A stretch of DNA of 64,000 bases from Anaerolineaceae bacterium (GTDB taxonomy: Bacteria; Chloroflexota; Anaerolineae; Aggregatilineales; Phototrophicaceae), in NCBI GenBank assembly GCA_020634165.1, contig JACKCF010000001.1:1-64000 (forward strand), in the 5' to 3' direction. The translations under genes were made by a program, and so were the position numbers. The notes under the pieces were generated by a model. That model did not search any database and had not been told where the DNA came from. It saw nothing but the letters and a program-made list of their open reading frames with translations. Shown piece by piece: positions 51,392 through 59,130 of the stretch; position 1 is the first letter of the stretch, and each line of letters opens with the position of its first letter.

Positions 51392-52075
51392 ATGACCGAC
51401 GAACTCAGCAGCAAAATGCGAGCCTACCTGGGCGAAATCTACCAGCTTGCCGATGATTCGGCGGCCAGAAACGACGAATATATCAATACCTCCGCCGTTG
51501 CGGATCGGCTGAATGTCAGTGCGCCTGCCGTCAACCGCATGATTAACCGTCTCAAAGAGTTGGGCATGCTCCAGCACGAGCCGTACCAGGGCGTCAAGCT
51601 GACCGAAGATGGCAAGCGTGAAGCACTCAAGCAGGTGCGGGGGCAGCGCATCGCGGAAACATTCCTGGTGAAGGTCATGGGCCTCAACTGGGAAGACATC
51701 CACGAAGACGCCCAGATGATTAGCAGTGCCATCGGGGATACCATCCTCAACCGCATGGACGAAATGGCCGGGCATCCGACGGAATCGCCACATGGTGAAC
51801 CCATTCCCAGCGCCGATGGATCACTGCCTGTTGCTGATGACGTACCCTTATACAGTGCCGAAGCAGGCGCCCATGTGACCGTCACCCGCCTGCGGACGCG
51901 CGAAACAGATCGCCTTAATTACATCTCCGCCCTGGGGCTGACCCCTGGCGCGACGGTTGAGGTGCTGCACATCGCGCCGTTCGATGGACCGATGCAGCTC
52001 AAACTGGGGGATGAATACCGCATCATCGGCCATAACCTGGCAGAAATCATCTATGTGCGGCCATTGAGCAACTGA
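51392..52075 (+). CDS. DtxR/MntR family metal-dependent transcriptional regulator
   Basis: A 227-residue regulator with three domains: an N-terminal winged helix (Y-L-G-E-I-Y-Q-L, recognition part L-N-V-S-A-P-A-V-N-R-M-I), a dimerisation and metal domain (W-E-D-I-H-E-D-A-Q and S-P-H-G-E-P-I-P), and a C-terminal FeoA/SH3-like domain (A-G-A-H-V-T-V-T-R-L, L-G-L-T-P-G-A-T-V-E-V). Iron or manganese is the probable effector. The frame begins at 51377 with a TTG, but ATG at 51392 is preferred. Convergent with the membrane gene at 52077: the stops lie one base apart, with no terminator between. Confidence 0.92.
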   Translation: MTDELSSKMRAYLGEIYQLADDSAARNDEYINTSAVADRLNVSAPAVNRMINRLKELGMLQHEPYQGVKLTEDGKREALKQVRGQRIAETFLVKVMGLNWEDIHEDAQMISSAIGDTILNRMDEMAGHPTESPHGEPIPSADGSLPVADDVPLYSAEAGAHVTVTRLRTRETDRLNYISALGLTPGATVEVLHIAPFDGPMQLKLGDEYRIIGHNLAEIIYVRPLSN

Positions 52076-52076
52076 C

Positions 52077-52877
52077 CTAATTCACTGGGGCAGGTCTTGG
52101 CCAGCGCATGCGTGTCGCTGGGTTGATAAACAGATAGTAAATCGCCAGCAAGCCGCTGATAATGAGCACCAGCGTATAAATAATCAAAGACGGCAAACGC
52201 GCTTCCGTGGCGTTCTGGTAGAGGCCAAGAACTGGCACGATCAGAACCAGATCATAAGCCAGGAAGCCCGCTAATTGTCCGCCTGCGTTATACCAGCCAG
52301 GGAACAGAACGCCATACAGGAAGTAGGACGCTGCTCCCAGGAACATCCATCCATAGACGACTGTCGCCGCGGCTGTCGAAGTCCAGGGCAGCACATTTGG
52401 TTCTTTAAGAACCATGCGCCCACCAGCGATGATAAGCGCGATCACAAAGAAGGCGAATATCCAGCGAAGGATGCGCGGCATGGGGCGTGTATCACGGATT
52501 GGCTGACGTCTTGCCCACAGAAACAGACCAAATCCAAAAATCACACTCATCCCTGTGACGATTAGAAACGGTGGCAGCGGTCTATTCGCGCTGGTGCTGC
52601 TCGTCTGGAACAGATAGACCGACACGGGGATAAAGATCGCGACATAATCCAGGCCGACGCCTGCCAGGGCACGGTCGTCCTGTTTTAAGAGGCACCATAA
52701 TGTCGAGGCAGCGGCGGCGGCAAAAATCGACGAGATGAAGATATAAGACATCTGATTGGTATAGGAAAAAGGCCATAACTGCGTCACGGCAGGCACACCC
52801 AGGAAAAACCCGACGCCCATCACAGCTTGTACGGCACACATGAACAACATAAACAAACGAAAATAGCGATTCACCAC
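52077..52877 (-). CDS. Polytopic membrane protein, uncharacterised
   Basis: A 266-residue protein with seven or eight membrane helices: F-R-L-F-M-L-F-M-C-A-V-Q-A-V-M, I-F-I-S-S-I-F-A-A-A-A-A-S, V-A-I-F-I-P-V-S-V-Y-L-F, I-F-G-F-G-L-F-L-W, F-A-F-F-V-I-A-L-I-I-A, and I-I-Y-T-L-V-L-I-I-S-G. R-Q-P-I-R-D-T-R-P-M lies in a cytoplasmic loop. The family is not recognised. Nothing suggests transport of a particular substrate. Convergent with the DtxR gene. Confidence 0.7.
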   Translation of the reverse strand: MVNRYFRLFMLFMCAVQAVMGVGFFLGVPAVTQLWPFSYTNQMSYIFISSIFAAAAASTLWCLLKQDDRALAGVGLDYVAIFIPVSVYLFQTSSTSANRPLPPFLIVTGMSVIFGFGLFLWARRQPIRDTRPMPRILRWIFAFFVIALIIAGGRMVLKEPNVLPWTSTAAATVVYGWMFLGAASYFLYGVLFPGWYNAGGQLAGFLAYDLVLIVPVLGLYQNATEARLPSLIIYTLVLIISGLLAIYYLFINPATRMRWPRPAPVN

Positions 52878-53000
52878 AGCCCCTATGATCTTTTAATAGG
52901 TCCGTAAGACAAGGAATCGCAAATTATATCGACCACTTTTGCAAATACAACAATCTGCGCACTCTGTTCTTAGTGTTAGGTTTTGATGTAAAGCGACAGC

Positions 53001-53783
53001 TTACACATCCTCAATTGGACTATCGCCGCGCATCCAGTTAATTTCGCTGTCCCACATGAATTGGCTGGGCCAGCCCATCGGTGGTTTTTCCCACTCACGG
53101 AACCCATTCACCGTGTCAAAAAAAGTCTTGACGTTAGTTTCAGTCGGGTCATTGAGGGCGGCATCAATCAGCGGCATGAGGTCTGCCGGACGGTCCTGTA
53201 CATTTTCCAGTACGCGCAGGAACCACTTGTGATAGGGGTAAAGCTGCTCATTGTGGGCCAGGATCATACGGCCACCAAACAGCACCAGCTTACTCACGGC
53301 TGTTGTCATCAGGTAGGGGTTATTGCGCTTCCGAGCTTCCGTCGTGAACCAGTGCCACGCTTCAAACTGAGCGTAGAAGCTGCGGATGCGGTCAATCTTG
53401 CCAGCCGGGAACTGAACCGTGCGTTTTAGCAGCGCATCCAGGCCGTCGATTTTCGAGAATACAATCTGCGCATCAGCGAAGGCGAAGCGGGCGGGTTCAC
53501 TACCACGCTCTGCAACCTGCTCCATAAAGTGGGTGCTGATGTACTTGCCATCCGCATAGCCCCCTTCATACGTGACCAGGTCCATGCTGAAAAATGTGGT
53601 CTGCGATTGCTCAATCCGCCGTTGATGCTCCTCATCGGAGACAATGATGGCCAGATCAACATCAGACCGCTCATCGGCGAAGCCATGAGCAATCGATCCG
53701 GTGAGCAGCAGGGCCAGCACCGTATCATCATCGGCAAAATGCTCAGTGATACGGTCTAGTGAAGCTTGATGGTGGGCGTACAT
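53001..53783 (-). CDS. Nucleotidyltransferase-domain protein
   Basis: A 260-residue protein with a pol-beta-type nucleotidyltransferase fold: T-G-S-I-A-H-G-F-A-D-E-R-S-D-V-D-L-A-I-I (G-S-x-x-x-G, S-D-x-D-L) gives the metal-binding Asp pair. The rest is helical, with W-H-W-F-T-T-E-A-R-K and R-M-I-L-A-H-N-E. Aminoglycoside-modifying, tRNA-modifying and toxin-type members share this fold, so no reaction is named. It is 32 bases downstream of the antiporter gene on the same strand. An extension to 53870 is open, but the Met at 53783 starts the domain properly. Confidence 0.8.
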   Translation of the reverse strand: MYAHHQASLDRITEHFADDDTVLALLLTGSIAHGFADERSDVDLAIIVSDEEHQRRIEQSQTTFFSMDLVTYEGGYADGKYISTHFMEQVAERGSEPARFAFADAQIVFSKIDGLDALLKRTVQFPAGKIDRIRSFYAQFEAWHWFTTEARKRNNPYLMTTAVSKLVLFGGRMILAHNEQLYPYHKWFLRVLENVQDRPADLMPLIDAALNDPTETNVKTFFDTVNGFREWEKPPMGWPSQFMWDSEINWMRGDSPIEDV

Positions 53784-53815
53784 TTCAAACAATTCTGTTG
53801 CGAAGTAGATAAAGT

Positions 53816-55633
53816 CTATGACATTTGTAGCTGTGGCAGCCGAGTCGTAACAAACGTCTCTGGCGTACAATTGAGATTGGTGAAGGCGATGACCTTGTAC
53901 TCCGGCAGCATTCTGGGCGGATTACTCGATACCCAGATATGCAGCTCATTATCATCAGTTACGACGAATAAGGGCAGGACATCCGGTGTGTTCTGGAATA
54001 AAGTGGCCGACAGAGTGGTCACCTGGGCGCCATTCATGAACTGTGTTTGCATATAATCATAGGTCGTATCCTCCTGGAACAGAGGCGTCCCACCAATATT
54101 GGGGCTGATGCCTCCGCGACGGTCGTGCTCTGGTCGGCGCAGTTCAAAGGTATTGCGGCTGCCAAACGCATTTTCAAAATGCTCCGCTGCCAGCGCATTG
54201 ACCTCACTGTTAGGCGTCATCGCCACCAGTCGGCCCATACCGCTCAGGTTGATTTCGTCGAGTGCCATTTCAGAAATGACACTGCCAAGATACGTTTCCA
54301 GGCCCTTCGCTTCCGCCAGTTCAATATTGGCCTGATTGGTATCGGCCAGCATCACACGGAACCCCGCTGCCTGAATTTGTAGCGCGATCTGCTGCACCCA
54401 TTCGCTGGCCCCCACCAGCAGGACGCCCTGCGGGTTACGTTCTGAAAGTCCCAACTGCTGGGCGACGATCCCGCTGGTCAGGCTGTAGACAATCACGGTG
54501 CCAATGATCACGGCGAAGGTATATGGGACCAGCAATCGCGCCCCAGGATGGCCCGCATTCGCCAACTCCAGCGCGAAGATTGATGCCACTGATGCCGCCA
54601 CAATCCCACGCGGGGCCATCCAACTGATGAATACGCGCTCTTTCCAGCTCATGCCGCTGCCAATAGTCGAGATAAAGACCGCCAGCGGACGTTCCACAAC
54701 GATGATGAGCGCCACAAACAACAGGGTTTGCGGGCTGGCAATCAGCAGGAGCGATTCCGGCTGCATACGCGCCGACAGCATAATAAACAGCGTCGCCAAC
54801 AGCAGCACCTGCAATGATTCTTTGAATTCAATGACATGTTGGAAGTTAAAGCGGCGCTGATTCGCCATGACGATGCCCATAACAGTCACCGTTAACAAAC
54901 CGGATTCCGCCTGGAAGTAATTGCTAAGGGCAAACGCGCCGATAACGACCATCAATGTGCCGGCATTCTGCAAATTTTCCGGTACCCAATAGCGGCGGTA
55001 AAACTCAATCGTGATGTTGGCGACAGCGATGCCAATCACCAGACCGATGATGAGGGTGCTGATGAGCGTAGTCACGGCAATAGCGATGCCCTGCTGCAAA
55101 TCCGTGACGAAGATTTCCTCAAAGACAAGCAATGCCAGGATCGCGCCAACCGGATCAATGACGATGCCTTCCCAGCGCAGGACTGAGCTGACACGGCCAG
55201 ATGGCCGTATCTGATTTAGCAAGGGGATAATCACCGTTGGGCCAGTGACGACCAGCGTCGCCCCTAGCAGCAGCGATATTTGTAAATCCAGGCCGAGGAG
55301 CGTATACGCACCGATGGCGGTGATGACCCAGGTGACAATCACGCCGATAGAGACGAGATTACGCACCACAGCGCCAGTTTCGCGGATGTCTTTTAAGCGC
55401 AGGCTCATGCCGCCTTCAAACAGGATGATGGCGACTGCGCCGGAGACAAATGGAAACAGCAAATCTCCCATCATCTCATCGACATGCAGCAGCCCCGTGA
55501 GCGGGCCGACGATGATGCCCGTCATCAACAGCAGTAAAATCGAGGGTAGGCGTAAACGCCATGCAACCCACTGAGCCATAATGCCCAGAACAATCAAGAG
55601 CGCGCCTTCAAACAAGGCGTTTTCTGTATGCAA
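53816..55633 (-). CDS. CPA1-type cation/proton antiporter with a C-terminal Rossmann domain
   Basis: A 605-residue antiporter. About 12 membrane helices cover residues 1-400: G-I-I-V-G-P-L-T-G-L, I-L-F-E-G-G-M-S-L, V-V-T-G-P-T-V-I-I-P-L-L and E-G-I-V-I-D-P-V-G-A (the ion-binding region, with a single Asp where N-D or D-D is common). The C-terminal part opens L-L-V-G-A-S-E-W-V-Q-Q-I-A and holds V-M-L-A-D-T-N-Q, a TrkA-N/RCK-like fold that gates transport by nucleotide or redox. The last 80 residues (T-T-L-S-A-T-L-F) may be a TrkA-C-type extension. Function: Na+ or K+ efflux with proton uptake. Confidence 0.9.
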   Translation of the reverse strand: MHTENALFEGALLIVLGIMAQWVAWRLRLPSILLLLMTGIIVGPLTGLLHVDEMMGDLLFPFVSGAVAIILFEGGMSLRLKDIRETGAVVRNLVSIGVIVTWVITAIGAYTLLGLDLQISLLLGATLVVTGPTVIIPLLNQIRPSGRVSSVLRWEGIVIDPVGAILALLVFEEIFVTDLQQGIAIAVTTLISTLIIGLVIGIAVANITIEFYRRYWVPENLQNAGTLMVVIGAFALSNYFQAESGLLTVTVMGIVMANQRRFNFQHVIEFKESLQVLLLATLFIMLSARMQPESLLLIASPQTLLFVALIIVVERPLAVFISTIGSGMSWKERVFISWMAPRGIVAASVASIFALELANAGHPGARLLVPYTFAVIIGTVIVYSLTSGIVAQQLGLSERNPQGVLLVGASEWVQQIALQIQAAGFRVMLADTNQANIELAEAKGLETYLGSVISEMALDEINLSGMGRLVAMTPNSEVNALAAEHFENAFGSRNTFELRRPEHDRRGGISPNIGGTPLFQEDTTYDYMQTQFMNGAQVTTLSATLFQNTPDVLPLFVVTDDNELHIWVSSNPPRMLPEYKVIAFTNLNCTPETFVTTRLPQLQMS

Positions 55634-55839
55634 TGCGGGCTTCCCTTTTCTGTTTGTTTGCTTACGTGTCAGGTTAGTGATCGATGATTGTTACCATGCT
55701 TTCCCCGACATGGTTCATAGTCTCAGACGTTGCCAAGCGGTGAATTGTTCACAATTTCTTACGGGGCTATTTTACCCCATCGAAATGGATAATGAGGCCG
55801 CACCCAGCCCAGCTACACGATTACTCACCCAATGTTCAG

Positions 55840-56307
55840 TTAGTGCGTCAGTGCCAGCCAGGCATCGACGGTGTAATCGCGGGCAAAGGTGAATGCCTGC
55901 GGCGTCGGGCCATGTGCTTCCAGATAGTCGAGTTTGCTGGTTGCTTCTTCAACAGTCGGGATGTCACCCGCAGGCACATACCAGATGGCCATATGCGGGG
56001 TACCCAGTTTTTCAAACCACTGTTTACGCATCTTAATGAGTTCCGCATGGGCGGTTTTATAGACATAATTCCGCAGCGAATCCATGTCTTCCCACACGCT
56101 CATATTGACGATCAGCATATTGTCATCGAAAACGCGCAGCGAGGTCGCGTTACCATCGTCCGTCTGCAAGCGCCAGACAAAACCTGGCGCACCATCCGCC
56201 AGAGCGTTGATTTCATCCAGGCGCGCAACAAAGCCGGACATCGTTTCGCTATTGATTGCATCCACCATCTGGGCGATATTGATCTGGGCAACGTGATAAG
56301 CTGGCAT
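55840..56307 (-). CDS. DUF3291 domain protein
   Basis: A 155-residue protein. The opening A-Y-H-V-A-Q-I-N-I-A, then P-G-F-V-W-R-L-Q, and W-E-D-M-D-S-L-R-N-Y-V-Y-K-T-A-H follow the dimeric alpha/beta-barrel pattern of DUF3291. F-E-K-L-G-T-P-H-M-A-I-W-Y continues it. The barrel is used by antibiotic monooxygenase-like and heme-binding families; DUF3291 itself has no assigned function. It lies alone in a divergent setting. Confidence 0.82.
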   Translation of the reverse strand: MPAYHVAQINIAQMVDAINSETMSGFVARLDEINALADGAPGFVWRLQTDDGNATSLRVFDDNMLIVNMSVWEDMDSLRNYVYKTAHAELIKMRKQWFEKLGTPHMAIWYVPAGDIPTVEEATSKLDYLEAHGPTPQAFTFARDYTVDAWLALTH

Positions 56308-56591
56308 AATTCGACCTCAACAACTCTTCCCGATGGGACAAACCTGAAGCACGGATTATAGGCGATTTCGTGCTTCAAGCCAAAGTCCGATGCCTACGGC
56401 CTGCCTTGCCCTAGATTGCAACAATGCGACGCCAATTTCGTAGTAAGCTATGAGGACGACTGTATCTCAGTCGTGTATGGTTCCGGCTGAATAACCCAAT
56501 CGCCGGAACATCATGAACCTGAAAACGTCTTACCTGCTGACAAAACTGAGCAGACAACCTTAGCGATACACGCTATGCGAAAGGCAAGATC

Positions 56592-57434
56592 ATGAGCTTA
56601 CAAGAACAGATTGCCGTAGCAATTACATCAGCCTTTGAAGAACTAGGTGGCGACCCCAATAACGCTGTTGAAGCGGCCCTGCATCACGAGCGCGTCGATG
56701 ACTGGGTGCAGCAGGAAACAGCCAAAATCGCTGTCGCGGGTGGCGTCGAGATGGCTATCCCTGGCATTCATGCCCTGACGATTCCGGCAGGCATTACATT
56801 TTTGCTGCACAAAATGGCGACCATTAGCTGGGGCATTGGCGCGATCAAAGGCGTTTATGTCGTGGAGACAGCCCAGTACTCCGACCTGCGTAATATCCTG
56901 ACACTGTGGGCCAATTCATCCTACTATACGCCGCACATCATGGATTACGTCGCCATCAAGATGGACCTTTTCACCTATGTATGTACGCCAAAAGGCTACG
57001 CAAACCTGGAAAAAGCCATCGCCAACGCCGACAAAAAAGAGACCGACAACGTCATCGTCAATACGCTGCATGTGATGAAAACATTGGCGGACCAATTGGG
57101 TGAAGACGAACGCTCGCAGGAATTGGTGCGGCGTATCGCACCAGAAGCGTCTGCTGAAGCGGCGATTAGCGCTGTCGCTGGGCGCATGCCTTCAGAATAT
57201 GTGCGTGAAGTCTACACGCCAATGGGACGCCGCATCAGCACGCGGCTGGCGACCAAGGTCGCGACCCGTATCGGCGCGCGCGTACCGGCCCGCTTCCTGA
57301 TGGGCTTCATTCCGCTGGCTGGCCCGATTGTCAATGCCTTCTTCAATGCCCAGACTTTGATCGATATGGCGGAAACTGCCAAAAAATACTACGATCACCC
57401 CTTCACCATAAAGCAGCTCGAAGAACTGGCCTAG
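56592..57434 (+). CDS. EcsC-like protein
   Basis: A 280-residue protein with EcsC-family character: the C-terminal I-P-L-A-G-P-I-V-N-A-F-F-N-A-Q-T-L-I-D-M (membrane-like hydrophobic part with P-[FL]-x-G near residue 235) followed by A-K-K-Y-Y-D-H-P-F. The rest is helical (A-V-E-A-A-L-H-H-E-R-V; V-A-G-G-V-E-M-A-I-P-G). EcsC proteins are membrane-associated and of unclear function. It heads a three-gene set: DfsB-like genes follow at 21 and 33 bases, so one transcript is likely. Confidence 0.72.
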   Translation: MSLQEQIAVAITSAFEELGGDPNNAVEAALHHERVDDWVQQETAKIAVAGGVEMAIPGIHALTIPAGITFLLHKMATISWGIGAIKGVYVVETAQYSDLRNILTLWANSSYYTPHIMDYVAIKMDLFTYVCTPKGYANLEKAIANADKKETDNVIVNTLHVMKTLADQLGEDERSQELVRRIAPEASAEAAISAVAGRMPSEYVREVYTPMGRRISTRLATKVATRIGARVPARFLMGFIPLAGPIVNAFFNAQTLIDMAETAKKYYDHPFTIKQLEELA

Positions 57435-57454
57435 CCCGATCAGGAGGTCAACGC

Positions 57455-57973
57455 ATGGCAAAACAGTTTCCGGACAATAAGGCCGCTTTGCTGGCAGAAA
57501 TCGACCGTGATTGGCAGTCGATCAATCGCTTTCTCGATAGTCTGTCCACCGAACAGTGGCTGCACATCAAAAACCCGGATGGTTGGGCGACGTTGGACCA
57601 TGTCACGCATCTTATTGCCTGGGAACAGTCCGTCATCTACCTGTTGAGGGGTAAGCCGCGTCGAGAGGCATTACAGGTCGATGAAGCCCTCTATCAGAGT
57701 GGCGATTATGATGCCATTAACCACGTCATTATGCTGCTGCACAAGGATGAACCACTGGCTCAGGTTAAGGAGCAGTTCCAGGCGACCCACGCGGAACTTA
57801 TGGGATTAATCAATGGGTTGAGCGACGAACAGTTGCGTCAACCCTATGTCCGTTTTTTGCCGGATGCACCGAGTGATGCCGAAGGACCGCCGCTAATCAA
57901 CCTGATTTATGTGAACACCGCCGAACATTATCGCGACCATAAGAAGTGGATCAGTGAAACACTCGGTATCTAG
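57455..57973 (+). CDS. ClbS/DfsB family four-helix protein, copy 1
   Basis: A 172-residue protein of the ClbS/DfsB (DinB-like) family: D-G-W-A-T-L-D-H-V-T-H-L-I-A-W-E-Q-S is the characteristic second helix, and N-T-A-E-H-Y-R-D-H-K-K-W the fourth. ClbS detoxifies colibactin by opening its cyclopropane; other members protect from fengycin-like or unknown compounds. AGGAGG precedes the ATG. Immediately followed by a second copy at 58007. The ordered pair suggests recent tandem duplication with divergence. Confidence 0.85.
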   Translation: MAKQFPDNKAALLAEIDRDWQSINRFLDSLSTEQWLHIKNPDGWATLDHVTHLIAWEQSVIYLLRGKPRREALQVDEALYQSGDYDAINHVIMLLHKDEPLAQVKEQFQATHAELMGLINGLSDEQLRQPYVRFLPDAPSDAEGPPLINLIYVNTAEHYRDHKKWISETLGI

Positions 57974-58006
57974 TTGGCAAAACGGGCTAGCACCCTGGGA
58001 GAATGA

Positions 58007-58531
58007 ATGATGGTGGACGGCTTCGTCGATACCAAAGCCGAATTGATGGAACTGATTGACCGTGACTGGTCGGCACTCAACCAGTTTTTGAATGGCCTCA
58101 ACCTAGTACAGTGGCTGGATGTCAGGAACGCTGATGGCTGGACCATCAAAGATCACGTTGCCCACCTGGCAGCCTGGGAACAGTCGATGATCGCACTGCT
58201 GAATGGTCGCCCCAGATACACGGGTCTGCAAGTCAGTGAAGAACTGTATCTGAGTGAAGATGTCGATGCCATCAACGAGGCGATTTTCGTGCTGCACAAA
58301 GACGAACCCCTCGATCAGGTTCAGACGCAGTTTTTGGCGACGCACCAGGAGTTGATGAATCTCATCCGTCCGATGACCGACGAGGATATGTGGCTGCCCT
58401 ATGCCCACTTCCTGCCGGATGAACCAGGTGAGGGGGAAGGTCCGCCTATCATCGACAAAATATATGGCAATACCACCTACCACTATCGTGAGCATCTGGA
58501 GTGGATGCAGGCGCAACTCCGGCAGGTTTAG
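58007..58531 (+). CDS. ClbS/DfsB family four-helix protein, copy 2
   Basis: A 174-residue protein, clearly related to copy 1: N-A-D-G-W-T-I-K-D-H-V-A-H-L-A-A-W-E-Q-S, L-H-K-D-E-P-L-D-Q-V and N-T-T-Y-H-Y-R-E-H. The conserved histidines for a metal or substrate are in both copies. Shared L-H-K-D-E-P-L shows common ancestry. A role in detoxification of an electrophilic metabolite is likely by family, but nothing nearby makes such a compound. Confidence 0.85.
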   Translation: MMVDGFVDTKAELMELIDRDWSALNQFLNGLNLVQWLDVRNADGWTIKDHVAHLAAWEQSMIALLNGRPRYTGLQVSEELYLSEDVDAINEAIFVLHKDEPLDQVQTQFLATHQELMNLIRPMTDEDMWLPYAHFLPDEPGEGEGPPIIDKIYGNTTYHYREHLEWMQAQLRQV

Positions 58532-58545
58532 GAGCAAAGAGGATT

Positions 58546-59067
58546 CTAGTCGCTGTTGAACCAAGTCAGGACGCCTTCACATGCCCCAAATCCATAAAAT
58601 AAGTAAGCTGAGGGATCTATGTCATAGGCTTCTGAGTTGAATCTTTTGTCACTCTTCGTGAAGCTACCTTCAAACGTAATACTATAGGCAGGGCGTTCAT
58701 CAGGCTGAATCGCGATTCTTACATAAACCCAGGCTTCATAGGAGTCTTTCATTCGATCTCGATCAACACGAATAATACTGGCGGGAAGATATGTTTTTAG
58801 CTGCTCATCAATGAAATCGGCTGTTTCGTCGTCGATGCCATTGGCACATCCCCCCATCCACTTTGGACCAGTGAAGTATTTGTAAAATATCTGATCGAGA
58901 TTGAAGCCGTCATTTGATAGGGGAACGTAGATGCCTTCCTCGGCAGGCTGCATACACGCGTAACCACCCGCTTGATTGCTGTACAACACACCAGAGGGAT
59001 ATTTGATAATTAGACCAAGTCCACAACTGTCATAGAGAATAACTAGAGGCTGACCCGTTTTGCTCAT
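58546..59067 (-). CDS. DUF6210-like protein
   Basis: A 173-residue protein. The order G-L-G-L-I-I-K-Y-P-S-G-V-L-Y-S-N-Q-A-G-G-Y-A-C, then P-A-E-E-G-I-Y-V-P-L, K-Y-F-T-G-P-K-W-M-G-G-C, and G-I-D-D-E-T-A-D-F-I closely resembles DUF6210. The assignment rests on memory of that family and is moderate. Soluble, rich in aromatic residues; C-terminal half includes S-I-T-F-E-G-S-F. No function known. ATG at 59067 with GAGAG. The gene is AT-rich. A bidirectional terminator separates it from the PBP gene. Confidence 0.65.
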   Translation of the reverse strand: MSKTGQPLVILYDSCGLGLIIKYPSGVLYSNQAGGYACMQPAEEGIYVPLSNDGFNLDQIFYKYFTGPKWMGGCANGIDDETADFIDEQLKTYLPASIIRVDRDRMKDSYEAWVYVRIAIQPDERPAYSITFEGSFTKSDKRFNSEAYDIDPSAYLFYGFGACEGVLTWFNSD

Positions 59068-59097
59068 TTCATATCTCTCATATTCATACAAATTCAA

Positions 59098-59128
59098 AAG
59101 GCCGACTATCGCAGTCGGCCTTGTTTTT
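59098..59128. terminator. Bidirectional terminator, AAGGCCGACT stem
   Basis: A perfect 10-bp stem AAGGCCGACT / AGTCGGCCTT with 5-base loop. It ends the PBP gene on the minus strand; T-tracts occur on both sides. Same core as the hairpins at 5518 and 6871. Confidence 0.85.
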
Positions 59129-59130
59129 GC

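Noticed and set aside
56390..56414. A GGCCTGCCTTGCCCTAG sequence as another copy of the palindromic repeat family
   Set aside because: It matches only part of one arm and lacks the central ACATGT or a second arm; too weak to call.
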